From Symbiodinium natans (taxonomy: Eukaryota; Sar; Dinophyceae; Suessiales; Symbiodiniaceae): a stretch of DNA of 64,000 bases. Of this stretch, positions 12,501 through 24,800 are shown piece after piece; position 1 is the first letter of the stretch, and every line of letters begins with the position of its first letter. Below the pieces are notes generated by a model. That model ran no database searches. It saw nothing but the letters and a program-made list of their open reading frames with translations, and was not told where the DNA came from. The stretch is taken from NCBI GenBank assembly GCA_905221605.1, contig CAJNDS010002392.1:147501-211500 (forward strand), in the 5' to 3' direction. Made by a program: the position numbers and the translations under genes.

Positions 12501-15500
12501 TGTTGCGATGGTCATCAGTACTCAGAAGTATTCAAGGAATTAAACCTCGGACCCCTAAGGATTTACCCCTAGATGTTCCCTTAGCGCACTCCCAACATGG
12601 CCTAAACCCTAGACCCTAGACCCTAGACCCTAAACCCTAAACCCTAAACCCTAAATCCTGGGCTGAGGTGCTTGTCTACAACTACCCATGCACCTCACGA
12701 CTGCCCTGTTCCTTTCCATTTCTGTGTCACAAAAATCCCTTCACCTTGTCTTTTTGAAGCCTGGTGCCTGTTTTCCAAGAATAAGGGGCTTTGACTGGAT
12801 CCAGGCTAAACCCTAAACCCTAAGAGTTTAGGTTTAGGGTTGAGTAAGGGTTTAGGGTTTAGGGTTTAGGGTTTAGGGTTTAGGGTTTAGGGTTTAGGAT
12901 TTAGGGTTTAGGGTTTAGGGTTTAGGGTTTAGGGTTTAGGGTTTAGGGTTTAGGGTTTAGGGTTTAGGGTTTAGGGTTTAGGGTTTAGGGTTAATCACTT
13001 CACGAGGCCCCCGACCTTTAAAGCAAGGCCTCATCGGCCGCTCCTACGAAGACGATGCCACGCAGAAGGACAAGAAGATCTTGCCTTACAAGGCCCGCTG
13101 CGCGGCTAAGACCCCAAACCCGAAACCCGAGACCCTAAACCCTAAACCCTAAACCCTAAACCCTAAACCCTAAACCCAAGTCTAACTGTACTTGTAAGCC
13201 CCCCAAGCCCCCTAAATTTTCTAAGCAGCTTACAAGAAGCCTTCCAATTGGGGTTATAAGTACCCACGAACCTCCAAGTAAGCGCTCCTCAAGCTCCTAA
13301 AGCCCCTATCCCTCGACCATTAGGGATAAGGGTTTAGGGTTTAGGGTTTAGGGTTTAGGGTTTAGGGTTTTTTGGTTTAGTTGTTCTTCGCAAGTACCAA
13401 ATTGCGGGTGTTCCCGCGGATTTCTTGTCGTCGACGGCCATATTATTGATGTAGTTGCCCGATTGAAACCTGGGTCATTGGAGTGCAGGGGAGGGCTTAA
13501 GGAGCTTTAGGGTTTAGGGTCTAGGGTCTAGGGTCTAGGGTAGGGTCTAGGGTTTAGGGTTTAGGGTTTAGGGTTTAGGGTTTAGGGTTTAGGGTTTAGG
13601 GTTTAGGGTTTAGGGTTTAGGGTTTAGGGTTTAGGGTTTAGGGTTTAGGGTTTAGGGTTTAGGTGCTGAGGAAGACTAGACTGCCTACATGGGCTTGCAT
13701 GTTTTTGGTGGTTGGTCGCTCTAGTTCAAGCCCTATGCTTGCATTTATCGGGGTCTAGAGCTCCGGCCTCAAAGCCAGCTCTTGTTCTTGTGGCCTCTTT
13801 GAGGGGGCGGGGGGGGGGGGGGGGGGTCGGGGAGGGTGGGGGGGGGGGGTGGGGCCAAACCCTGTAAACCCTAAACCCTACACATTTCATGTTTCATGCA
13901 CGAGGGGTTTCAAGGCTTTGGGGTTTAACTCCACACACGCCCTAAATCCCGCAACTAAGGCATAAGTCCCAAGCCCCCCTAAACGGGGATGTTATGGTTT
14001 CCAGGTTGGTTTTGCATGTCCAAGCTGTCTTAAGTGGAGTTGGGTTTGGGGTCTCAGGCCCCCCAAGACGCAAAACTGACGTAGAACGCCTTGCTGAAAA
14101 TTCTGGAATTCTGGAAGCCTGGGCCCTATGCACCCGGGTTTGGGATTTAGGTTTAGGGTTTAGGGTTTAGGGTTTAGGGTTTAGGGTTTAGGGTTTAGAG
14201 CTTATAGTTTCCACACCCATGATTCAGGGCTGTCGTTCCGACAGCACAAATCTCAAGTCCCTGAGCAGCTCACGGCTCCGACTGCCAGGTTCCTGGGTAG
14301 TTCTAAGTGGGTTTAGAAGTACAGAAGGTCAAGGTTTGATTGTGGGCTCCAAACCCTAAACCCTAAACCCTAAACCCTAAACCCCAAACCCTAAACCCTA
14401 AACCCTAATTTAGGGTTTAGGGTTTAGGGTTTAGTAAACCCTAAACCCTAAACCTCAAACCCTAAACCCTAAACCCTAAACCCTTTTTCCTAAACCCTAA
14501 ACCCTAAACCCTAAACCCTAAACCCTACTTTTGACTACCCAGAAGCCATCGCAAAGTCACACGGAGAGGTCGTGCGGGCTCCCAACGGCGATGCCTGGAT
14601 CGAGGCATCAAGCTGTGCTTAGGGTCTAGGGTTTAGGGTTAGGCTCTGAGTTTTGAGGTTCAGGGTTTAGGGCTTGTGCACGGTTTGAGGTTTAAGGCTT
14701 ACAGTTGCCAAGTAGAGATGCAGACAGGTGAGCATTCTCCGTTAATACTTGGCAAGAGATCATGATACGTAGCATCTTGATCGCAGACTTGAGCAGATGC
14801 CTCCTGCTCGTGGTGTAGCGGTGGTGACGCAGAACCCCGAACTTAAATGGGTTAGGGTCTGCGGTTTTGGTGAGTTTGTGCTGGGTTCCTCGCAAGACAA
14901 AGCCTGTTAAAATGACCCTAACCCCTAAACCCTGTAACCCCTACACCCTATAAACCCTATAAACGCTATAAATCCGATAAACCCTATAAACCCTATAAAT
15001 TCTGAACCCTAAACCCTAAACCCTAAAACCTAAACCCTGCCTAAAACACTAACCCAACTCTTGAAAGGCAGCCGGCGAAAAGTACGCGCCGAGCCAGATT
15101 GGAGCCTTCGTGCTGACCAAGATGAAGGCCATCTGGGCACTCTTCCCAAATAAGGTTTAGGGCTTAGGGTTTAGGGCTTAGGGTTTAGGGTTTAGGGTTA
15201 AGGGCTTAGGGTTTAGGGGTTTAGGGTTTAGGGTTTAAAGTTTAGGGTGTACCTTATACACCCCAAAATGGTATGTGCCTCGTTCCCAGGAACCCCCAAA
15301 AGGGTACTCCCTATATGTGCGGCAACCCACGTCTGATTGGCTTTTGCGGCTTAGGCTTGAGGGTTTAGGGCTTCTGGCGGGGGGGAGGGGGGGAGGTTGG
15401 GGTTGGGGGGGTAGGGCTAAACCCCTAACTCCTAAGCCCTTAACCTCTTCGGGGCTTCAGGGTTTACAGGGTGTCTGGGGTTAGACTCTAGCAAGCCGAG

Positions 15501-16601
15501 GGCCTGAATCTTAATTTAGCCCGGATTCTGAGGGTTTGGTACTAGCATAGGTTTCAGTTTCTTGCGGGGTAACCCTTTTCCTTTCTTTGTATACTTTGTC
15601 TTGTGTTGAGGGGGGGGGCGGTTTCAGTGTTTAGGGCGGATGCCCCTCCCCCCAACCCTTCAACACGCTCGAACTAGCTCCGATACCTCATATGGGGGTT
15701 TCCGAAAATAGGGTTAGCATTTGGGGGTATGTTTTTTCTGGGGGGGACCGCTATTTTGGGAAATGCCCACATGTTGGAAATCTCCAACAAGAGTCCTTCG
15801 ACTGTGTGATAACGCTGTGTTTCCCCAAAACGCTCAAGCGGAATCCTTTCAAACCCTTTTCAGCGGTTCTGCTTTCGGGGGTTCATACAAGAGAGGGGGA
15901 AACCCTAAACCCTAAACCCTAAACCCTAAACCCTAAACCCTAAACCCTAAACCCTAAACCCTACAGTGGTGGCCTGCGGAGCTGAGGGCTTCTTTGGGCT
16001 TGGGCTTGTGGCTTAGGAGGCAGGTTCCGAGCTGCTGAAGACTTCCATGAGGGTTGAGGGTTTGGGGTTTAGAAGTTTGGGGTTTGGGGTTTGGGGTTTG
16101 GGGTTTGGGGTTTGGGGTTTGGGGTTTGGGGTTTTATGGCTTGGGTTTTTTGGGGGTTGAGGGTTTGGGGTTTAGGGCTTGGGGTTTAGGGTTTAGGGTG
16201 CAGTACGTGCAGCTGTGGGCCCCTTCTAGTGGGCAGCAGTCCTTCAGGGTTTAGGGTTTAGGGTAAGATTTGGGTTGAGGGGCGGAATGATTTTTTCCGT
16301 TGATTTCAGGCCTTTCGTTCCATTAAAAGTCATGCTCCAACACGCTGAGCCCAACGTTTCTAAACCCTAAACCCTAACCGTGCCCTCACCCTAAACCCTT
16401 AGCCCTAAACCCTAAACCTTGTGTGGTCAAGCTACTCCCTCTCCATGCAGGAGACCGCTGAGGCCTACCTGGGACGCCCCCTGGTCGTGCAAAGAGCAGT
16501 TTCGGAAGTGTTTGGGGTGGGATCCCTAAACCCTAAACACCAAACCCTAAAACCCTAAACCCTAACCCTCCTGATCCGAGGGAACGTTGGCCAAGCGGTG
16601 G

Positions 16602-16641
<40 letters not shown>

Positions 16642-19600
16642 AACCAAGGACTGCTTTGGCAGCTGTGGGGGGCGGGGGAGCGGGCTGGGGGAGAGACGGG
16701 AGGTGTTTAGGGTGGGTAGGATTGGACGGATCTTGGATGTAGATCTGAACGCTCAACCCTATCCAGAGCAACCATGTACCCTTGAATCAATGTTTGGGGG
16801 TTCGGGCTTAGGAAATACACCCAATCAGTGAGGAAGGGAATGAGCTGCAGTTGTAGGGCTTGTAGGCCTTAGGATTGGGAAGGTTGGGTCTGTTCCCTAA
16901 ATCTGAGGGTAGTTTCATGGGCCCTTAATGTGGCCCTAACCTCCCTCAAGGGGTTCTGATGTATGGGCCCTTAGCTCGCACAGGGCATACAAGGGGTATG
17001 TAAGTACCCTTGTAAGGGACTATGTAACTACCCTAAACCCTAAACCCTAAGCCCAAAACCCTAAACCCTAAACCTTAAACCCGACGAGCGCCTCAAAAGG
17101 ACGCAGGCAAGATCGCCGGCCTTGAGGCTCGGGGCATCATGTTTCGTGCCAGGGGAGTTGGGGGGGGGCCGTAAGTCCTGAACCCGAACCCGCGAACCCT
17201 AAACCTCAAACCCTCAACCCCAAACCCTAAACCCTAAACCCTAAACCCCAAAACCCCAAACCCCATACCCTAAACCCGAAACCCTAAACCCTAAACCCTA
17301 GACCCTAAGCGGTCACCGCAAAGAAGGCCCAAGACCAGCCGGAGGTTCCCTTCCGCTCGACGAGGGCACCTAGGGTTGTTGCGGCAGCTTTCGGGTTTAG
17401 GGTTTAGGGTTTAGGGTTTAGGATTTAGGGTTTAGGGTTTAGGGTTTAGGGTTTAGGGTTTAGGATTTAGGGTTTAGGGTTTAGGGTTTAGGGCGTAGGG
17501 TTTAGGACTTAGGGTTCAGGGTTCAGGGTTTAGGGTTTGTAAAGTTTAGGAGTTTAGGGGCTTCGGGTTTATCCCGGTAGCCAATCTAGGATGCCCAGTA
17601 GTGCCCTTATTCCCTTTTTGGGGGGTTTAGGTTCCCTTATTGAAACCCTTTAAGCACAAAAGGGCACCCTTTTTAAGCCTTGGTTACTGGCAGCCTAGCC
17701 CTAAACCCTAAGCCCTAAACCCTATACCCTAAACCCTAAACCCTAAACCCTCAGCCCTTCAGGTGCCGAGAATCATCAACGAGCCGACCGCAGCAGCCCT
17801 GGCCTTCGGAATGGACAAGGCCCAGCCGTGGAAGGGGGAGGGGGGGTTGGGGGTTTAGGGTTTAGGGTTTAGGGTTTAGGGTTTAGGATGTAGGGTGGGT
17901 TTTCAGACCCAACTTTCCACGGGGGCTGGAGTTTAGGTTTTTTTTTTCGGTCAGGGCTTTAGGGTTTGAAGTTTAGGGTTTAGGGTAGAGACTCAGGGTT
18001 TTGGGGTTGGAAGTTGAGGGTTTAATGTTTTAGGGATTTTCGAAATTTTCGGGAGTTTGGATCTTGAGGATTTAGGGTTTAGTTTTTAGGGATTTTAGGG
18101 TCTTTGCGTCTTAGGGTGTTGGATTGTTCGTTTTTGAAACCTTCATACGGGCTAAATTGGGCTCGGTGTTTGTGGTTTAGGGCTCAGGGTTTTTGGAGGT
18201 GTTTAGGCTCTGCGGAACTTGGCACGTGAAGAAGGGTTTTGGGGTTTAGGCCTAAGGCACCGACAACCCTATACCCTCAACCCTCAGCCTATGACCTAAA
18301 TCCTCAACCTCAGCCTTCTGTTCTGTCCTGTTCTCTTCTGATGATGCAAGATCTGTAGCGCGCACTTGAATTCTAGCATGCAGGGCATGCATGAATAATA
18401 TTTTGGGCGCCCCTGATAATTATTTAGTTAATGCCCCACAAATGCTATTATTTTTGCGTGTCTATATGAAGATAGTAAACTGGCCTGTTCATTCGTTCAC
18501 TTTGTTCACTCGTTATGTTCTTCTGAATATTATGCCGCGAGCACACAATAATGGTATGAAGACAACGTAAAAAGTCCGCAAAATACACTTCGTTTTATGA
18601 TTCTCTTACGTGGGTTGAACAGATGGCTGCAGCCGTGGGCAATTCCTGTACTGAAGAGTTGAAAGTCAACACCTCCCACACACTTTCGAGAAGCTTCGAG
18701 CACGTGCACAGTGGCGCGAGCGCAGCTTTCGACTCTGTCGCTGCAGAAGCGGGGCATACAGCAGAAAGGGCATGAGCCATGTCATAAGCCCAGCTGCACT
18801 AGTAAGACCCTAAACCCTAAACCCTAAACCCTAAACCCTAAACCCTAAACCCTAAACCCTAAACCCTAAACCCTAAACCCTAAACCCTAAACCCTAAACC
18901 CTAAACCAGAAAAAAAAACCTCAGCGTATGACGGAACATGGATCCGTGGGCAGCCTAGGTTGACCTGAAAGGAGAGGGCAGAAATAGTGACCCCTATCAG
19001 TAGTACACCCTAAGGGTCCACGCCCCTGAACACCAAGCCCGGAACCCTGAACATCACTCTTCAGGGAATCTTGCCAAAGTCTGTATCTCCTAAAGCCAAT
19101 CCCTGAACAGTTGAGCGTTAGGGTTGGGGGGTTCAGAGTTTAGGGCTTAGGGCCTCGAGCAAACCCAAAGGGCGAGTTTAGGGCATAGGCTTTCCCTGAA
19201 TCCATGAAGCCCCGAGTTCCTGGTGGTCAAGCGCACGCATGAGGCAATGTCGGAGCAAGATGCCATCACAGAATGGCGCCGCAAACAAAACATCGAGAAG
19301 GAGGCCCACAAGGAGCCGTCGAAGATGGAGACCCTGAAACGAAAGCAAGGGAGACCCTGAAACGAAAGCAAGACCGCGAGCAAGCAAAGCTGAATGCCTT
19401 CAACGATATCAACAAAGTCAAGAGTGCAGCCCAAGAAATGGCTGAGGAGTTGTTTGAAGCAAAGCACCACCAGCAGTCGCCAGCCAAGATGCAGCGGCTC
19501 GCAGCCTCCGGTTCCACGACGGAAGATCAACTTGCAATCCCTTCAGTCGAGCGGCTGCCGTATCAAAGCTGCCCAAAATGCGGGTATGACCCCGAAACCC

Positions 19601-21846
19601 TAAACCCCGGAACCTCAAACCCTTTCTCCATGGGTTTCCCTACTACTCCCTCTCTACTACCCCCCCTAGGTTCGCCCCTGGAATAACCTTAATTAGGCTT
19701 AATTATCCCTAAATAGCCTTAATTATGGGGGAACCTAGGGGGGGTAGTGTAGAGCGGGTTGCAGGGGAACCCATGATACGACCGCGTGCAGGGCACGGAC
19801 GGCCAGATCTTGGCCGTCTACGACCTCGGTGGAGGACTTGTATCCCATAGCTCTCAAAGGGTTTAGGGTTTAGGGTTTAGGGTTTAGGGTTTAGGGTTCA
19901 AAGTCTAGAGACTCCAAGACCCTCTAATCAAGGAAAAGTCTTAGACCAGATTCGGTTGCGCTTTATCATGACAATATAGGGGCGTGGGGCGGCTTTCAAG
20001 AACATCTGGGGTCCTGGATTTAGGTTTAGCTTCGAGTTTAGGGCTTCCACTCTCCGGAAGAAGGCCCAAGCAATCCCTAATGGTTTGCAGGTACTGTGGG
20101 GCGTGGGTCGTGGAGTCCACCATGAAGGGCTTTCTTTACTTGCAGGTTCAGGGTACTTATACCCCCAATTACTGTAGTTAGAACTTAGAACCCACTCGGC
20201 CCCTTAAGTACCCCAAGAGGGTTATAATTGCGGTAAATAGGTACAGTTTTAATTGGGTTGCTAAGTACCCTTTCAAAGGGGGAGAACCAGGGACTCGAAG
20301 GGACCCTTAATCTTATTCCCACATAGAACCCTAACCCTAAACCCTAAACCCTAAACCCCAAACCCCAAACCCCAAACCCTAAACCCTAAACCCCAAACCC
20401 TAAACCCCAAACCCTAAACCCTAAACCCTGAACCTCCAAGTATAGAGGAACCTTCGACATTTCCATCCTGGAAATCTCGGGCGGCGCCGCTTGGCTGCAG
20501 CCACGTGTTTGGGTGGGCTCAGGGCACGAAACCCTAAACCCTAAACCCTAAACCCTAAACCCTAAACCCTAAACCCTAAACCCTAAACCCTAAACCCTAA
20601 ACCCCAAACCCTAAACCCTAAAACCCTAAGCCCTAAGCCCTAAAACCCTAAACCCCTAAAACCCCAAAAAACCCTAAAACCTGTTAGAGCCCAGAACTGT
20701 CATGCATGTGGAGGGCTGCTCGATTTATTATTCTTTTTCTTTTTTTTGGGGGGTTGGGGGGGGGGTGGTCCTAGGCATTGTCTGTAACTCTTTGGGGATA
20801 TTCCTCGAAGCTTGGGGCAGTTTTTAACGGGATTCTTGAGGAGCCTGAAGGCTATGCGTGGGCGATGTTTTTGAGAGGTACGACGCGAGAATGTAGCAAG
20901 CCATGCTGCCAACGCATTGCCCCGGCTTAGGGTTTAGGGTTTCGGGTTTAGGGTTTAGGGTTTAGGGTTTAGGGGTTTCGAGCCGGGTGTTGTGGGCCCT
21001 CAGGGGTTTAGGTGTTGGATTTAAGGGTTTTAGGTTTGGGATACAGGGTATCTAGGTTTCGGGGATTTAGGGTTTAGGGTTTAGGGTTTAGGGTTTAGGG
21101 TTTAGGGTTTAGGGTTTAGGGTTTAGGGTTTGGGCTCTGAGGTTTGTAGGCTTGGGATTTCGAGCTTCTTAGGCTACGAGGTGGGCCTCAGCATCGAAGA
21201 CTTGCTTCGCCAAATCCTGCTACGGGAGGTGTCTGAAACAGGGTTTAGGGCGTAGGGTTTAGGGTTTAGGGTTTAGGGTCCAAGACCTTACGCCCAGAAC
21301 CTCTAAAATTAGAAACAGCGTCTTCGCTTCTTTTCGACAACCTTGAGCTCCAAGTCTACCCGCACCCGCCCCCTCCCCTCCTTGAACATGAATTGCTTGA
21401 AGAGCCAAACCCTAAACCCTAAACCCTAAACCCTAAACCCTAAACCCTAAACCCTAAACCCTAAACCCTAAACCCTAAACCCTAAACCCTAAACCCAAGA
21501 GGTCTTCGAAGTGAAGGCGACCAATGGCGACACCTCCTTGGGCGGCGAGGAGAAGTGGAGTTGGGTTTCTGGTGTAGGGGGGTAAACCCTAAACTCTAAA
21601 AACCCTAAGGGTTTAGGCTTTAGGGTTCAGGGTTTAGGGTTTAGGGGTTAGGGTTCAGGGCTTAGGGCTTAGGGCTTAGGGTTTAGGGTTTAGGGTTTTG
21701 GGCTTTGAAGATGACAAGGCGGATTTGGTCGTAGGCTTTGGGTTTGGGATTTAGGGTTCAGGGCCTCCAATCTTGCCCACGCGCCCGCAGCCCCAAGCAC
21801 CGGGACGAACATCGGCGCGTGTGAAGCACGCACGTGTGTCTAGTAC

Positions 21847-21881
<35 letters not shown>

Positions 21882-24800
21882 TGTATGTATGTATGTATGT
21901 ATGTATGTATGTATGTATGTATGTATGTATGTATGTATGTACGTGTATGTATGTATGTACGTGTATGTATGTATGTATGTATGTATGTCTGTATGTATGT
22001 ATGTATGTATGTATGTATGTATGTATGCGTGTATGTATGTATGTATGTATGTATGTATGTATGTATGTATGTATGTATGTATGTATGTATGTATGTATGT
22101 ATGTATGTATGTATGTATGTATGTATGTACGCGTATGTTATGTTATGTTATGTTATGTTATGTTATGTTATGTTATGTTATGTTATGTTATGTTATGTTA
22201 TGTTATGTTATGTTATGTTATGTTATGTTATGTTATGTTATGTTATGTTATGTTATGTTATGTTATGTTATGTTATGTTATGTTATGTATGTATTCATGT
22301 AGATATGTAAGATATATACTATATGTAATATGTGCAACATATGTAATATGTGTAATATATGTACTGTATGTAATCTATGTAATATATGTAGTATATGTAA
22401 TATATGCAATACATGTAATATATGTAACATATGTAGTTTATGTAATATATATATATATAATATATAATATAATATAAATAAATATATATATATATATGTA
22501 ATATATGTAATAAATGTATAGGTACATATGTATCATACATACATCTTATATATGTACTGGCTTCTGATTCCGAATTCAGACTAGGGTCTTATCTAGACCA
22601 TATGGCCTTGATCTTGACGGATTTAGGGTTGAGCGTCAGGGTTTCAGTTTAGGGCTTTATTGGCACTGAAGTTCATTGGGTTTGGAGTGGGTCGCAAGAT
22701 CATAGGACTCGCCTGAGGCGTAATCTCCAGACCCCAAACCCGAAACCCTAGACCCCAAATCCGAAACCCTAAACCCCGCATCCTAGACCCCAAACCCCAA
22801 ACCCTAAGCCCTGAACCTTGAACCCTAAACCCGAAAGCCCCTGAAAGGACTTCGACCACGCCATCGTCAAGTACCTCGTGGACGAGTTCAAGAAGTCCCA
22901 GGGCCGCCCGGGCTTGACTTGGTCGCGGCGTGGTAAGGGTTTAGGGTTTAGGGTTTAGGGTTTAGGGTTTAGGGTTTAGGGTTTGGGGTTTAGGGTTTAG
23001 GGTTTAGGGTTAGGGTTTAGGGTTTAAGTTTATTTTCATGTTAGTCTGTAACATGTCTTCTTTCGTGCAATATTTGGGCGTCGGGTGCTTTAACGTTCCA
23101 AAGTTTAGGGTCGGCGTTTAGTGCTCAGGGGTTTATTTTGAGGCTAAGTAGATTATGTGTTGGGATGTTCCCCCTTATACTGACAGTCCTTCATGGGGAT
23201 TATAGTACTGTACCCCTATTATAATTCCTAGTAAGAACGGTTAGTATAAAGGGGAACCATCCCAAATTGCACGTGAGGTTGAGTTATGCTAGGAGCCGGA
23301 GTAGGCCTATATTTCCTTTTTTTAAGGTTGGGGTTCCCTTACAATCCCCTTCAACCCTGAACCCTAAGCCCTAAACCCTGAAAACTCCTGGGTCTAGTAT
23401 GGCATTCGCAGACTGTGACGGGGCTCTGGTACTCGCGGTGCGAACGGGTAGCTCACGGAGCGAGCTGGCTGCCGTGCTACACCAAGTTAACCCTAAACCC
23501 TAAACCCTAAACCCTAAACCCTGAACCCTGAACCCTGAACCCTGAACCCTGAACCCTGAACCCTGAACCCTGAACCCTAAACCCTAAACCCTAAACTGCC
23601 CGCTGTGGGATGAGGTCGGTCGCAACAGCGGCGAGAGCGCCGCGGTTTAGGGTTTCGGGGATTTAGGGCTTAGAGTTTAGGGTTTAGGGTTTAGGGTTTA
23701 GGTATCCGTGGTGCATATGTGTATGCAGGCACCCAGACGATGACATCCTGCGAGAAGCCTTCGCTGCAGCTAACGAGCAACCCAAAGAGTCCCCATCAAT
23801 CGGTTTAGGGCCTATAGGGTTTAGGGTTAAGGGTTTAGGGTTTAGGCTTGCCTCACTTGCTGGGACATCCTGGTCCGCAAGCTACAGCGGCAAGGCCGCT
23901 GCGGACACCGAAGCCTGCTTATTTCGGGCTGTTGTTTTCTCATAAACCCTAAACCCTAAACCCTAAACCCTTTGTGCGAAGCCTAAACGCTGGCCTTAAA
24001 TTGCCTTAAAACCCTGAGACCTAAGCCCGGAAGCCCCAAACCCAAGCCCTCCCAAAAAAGAAACCAACCTTCATCCCCAAACCTCCTCCCACCGTCCTAA
24101 GCCCTAGAAACTCGAAGCCTTAAGCCCTAAACCCTACACTTTTAAATCTCCTAAACCCTAAACCCTGAACCCTAAACTCCTAACTTCCTGAACTCCTGAA
24201 CCCTGAACTCCTAAACTCCTAAACTCCTGAACTCCTAAGCTCCTAAACTCCTAAACCATAAGCCCTGAACCCCTAGACTCCTAAACTCCTAACCCCTAAA
24301 CCCTCAACTCCTACACTCCTAAACCCTCAGCCCTAACCCTAAACTCCTGAACCCCTAGCACCCCAAACTCTAAACCATGAACTCCTCATCCCTAAACTCC
24401 TAACCCCTAAACCCCTAGACCCTAAACTCCTACACTCCTAAGCCCTGAACCCTAAACCCCTGGACCTCTAGCAGCCCAAACTCCTAAGCCCTCAACTCGA
24501 AGCCCCTAAACTCCTTAACTCCTGGACCCTTCAACTCCTCGACAATAAACCCCTAAGCCCTGAACCCCTAAACCCTCAACACCACCTCGAACCCTAGAAC
24601 CCTAGACCCTAAACCCTAAACCCTAAACCCTAAACCCTAGACCCTAAACCCTAAACCCTAAACCCTAAAGAACCCATGTCCCGGCGCCCGCATATGAAGG
24701 TATCGACCTGGGCCAGGACAAGCACCTCGGCTGCAGCTGCTGGGGACTCCTTGCAAGAAGGGGATAGCGCGGTTTAGGGTTTAGGGTTTAGGGTTTAGGG

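Noticed and set aside
16054-16254. Frames of the GFRVWGLGF type, seen at many places.
   Set aside because: These are translations of TTTAGGG or TTTGGGG variants (GGGTTTGGG reads as GLG or FGV) and end in the repeats.
21773-22477. Open frames of 149-234 codons rich in Tyr-Val-Cys-Met.
   Set aside because: They are translations of the GTAT and TTATG microsatellites; a tetramer without stop is open in every frame.
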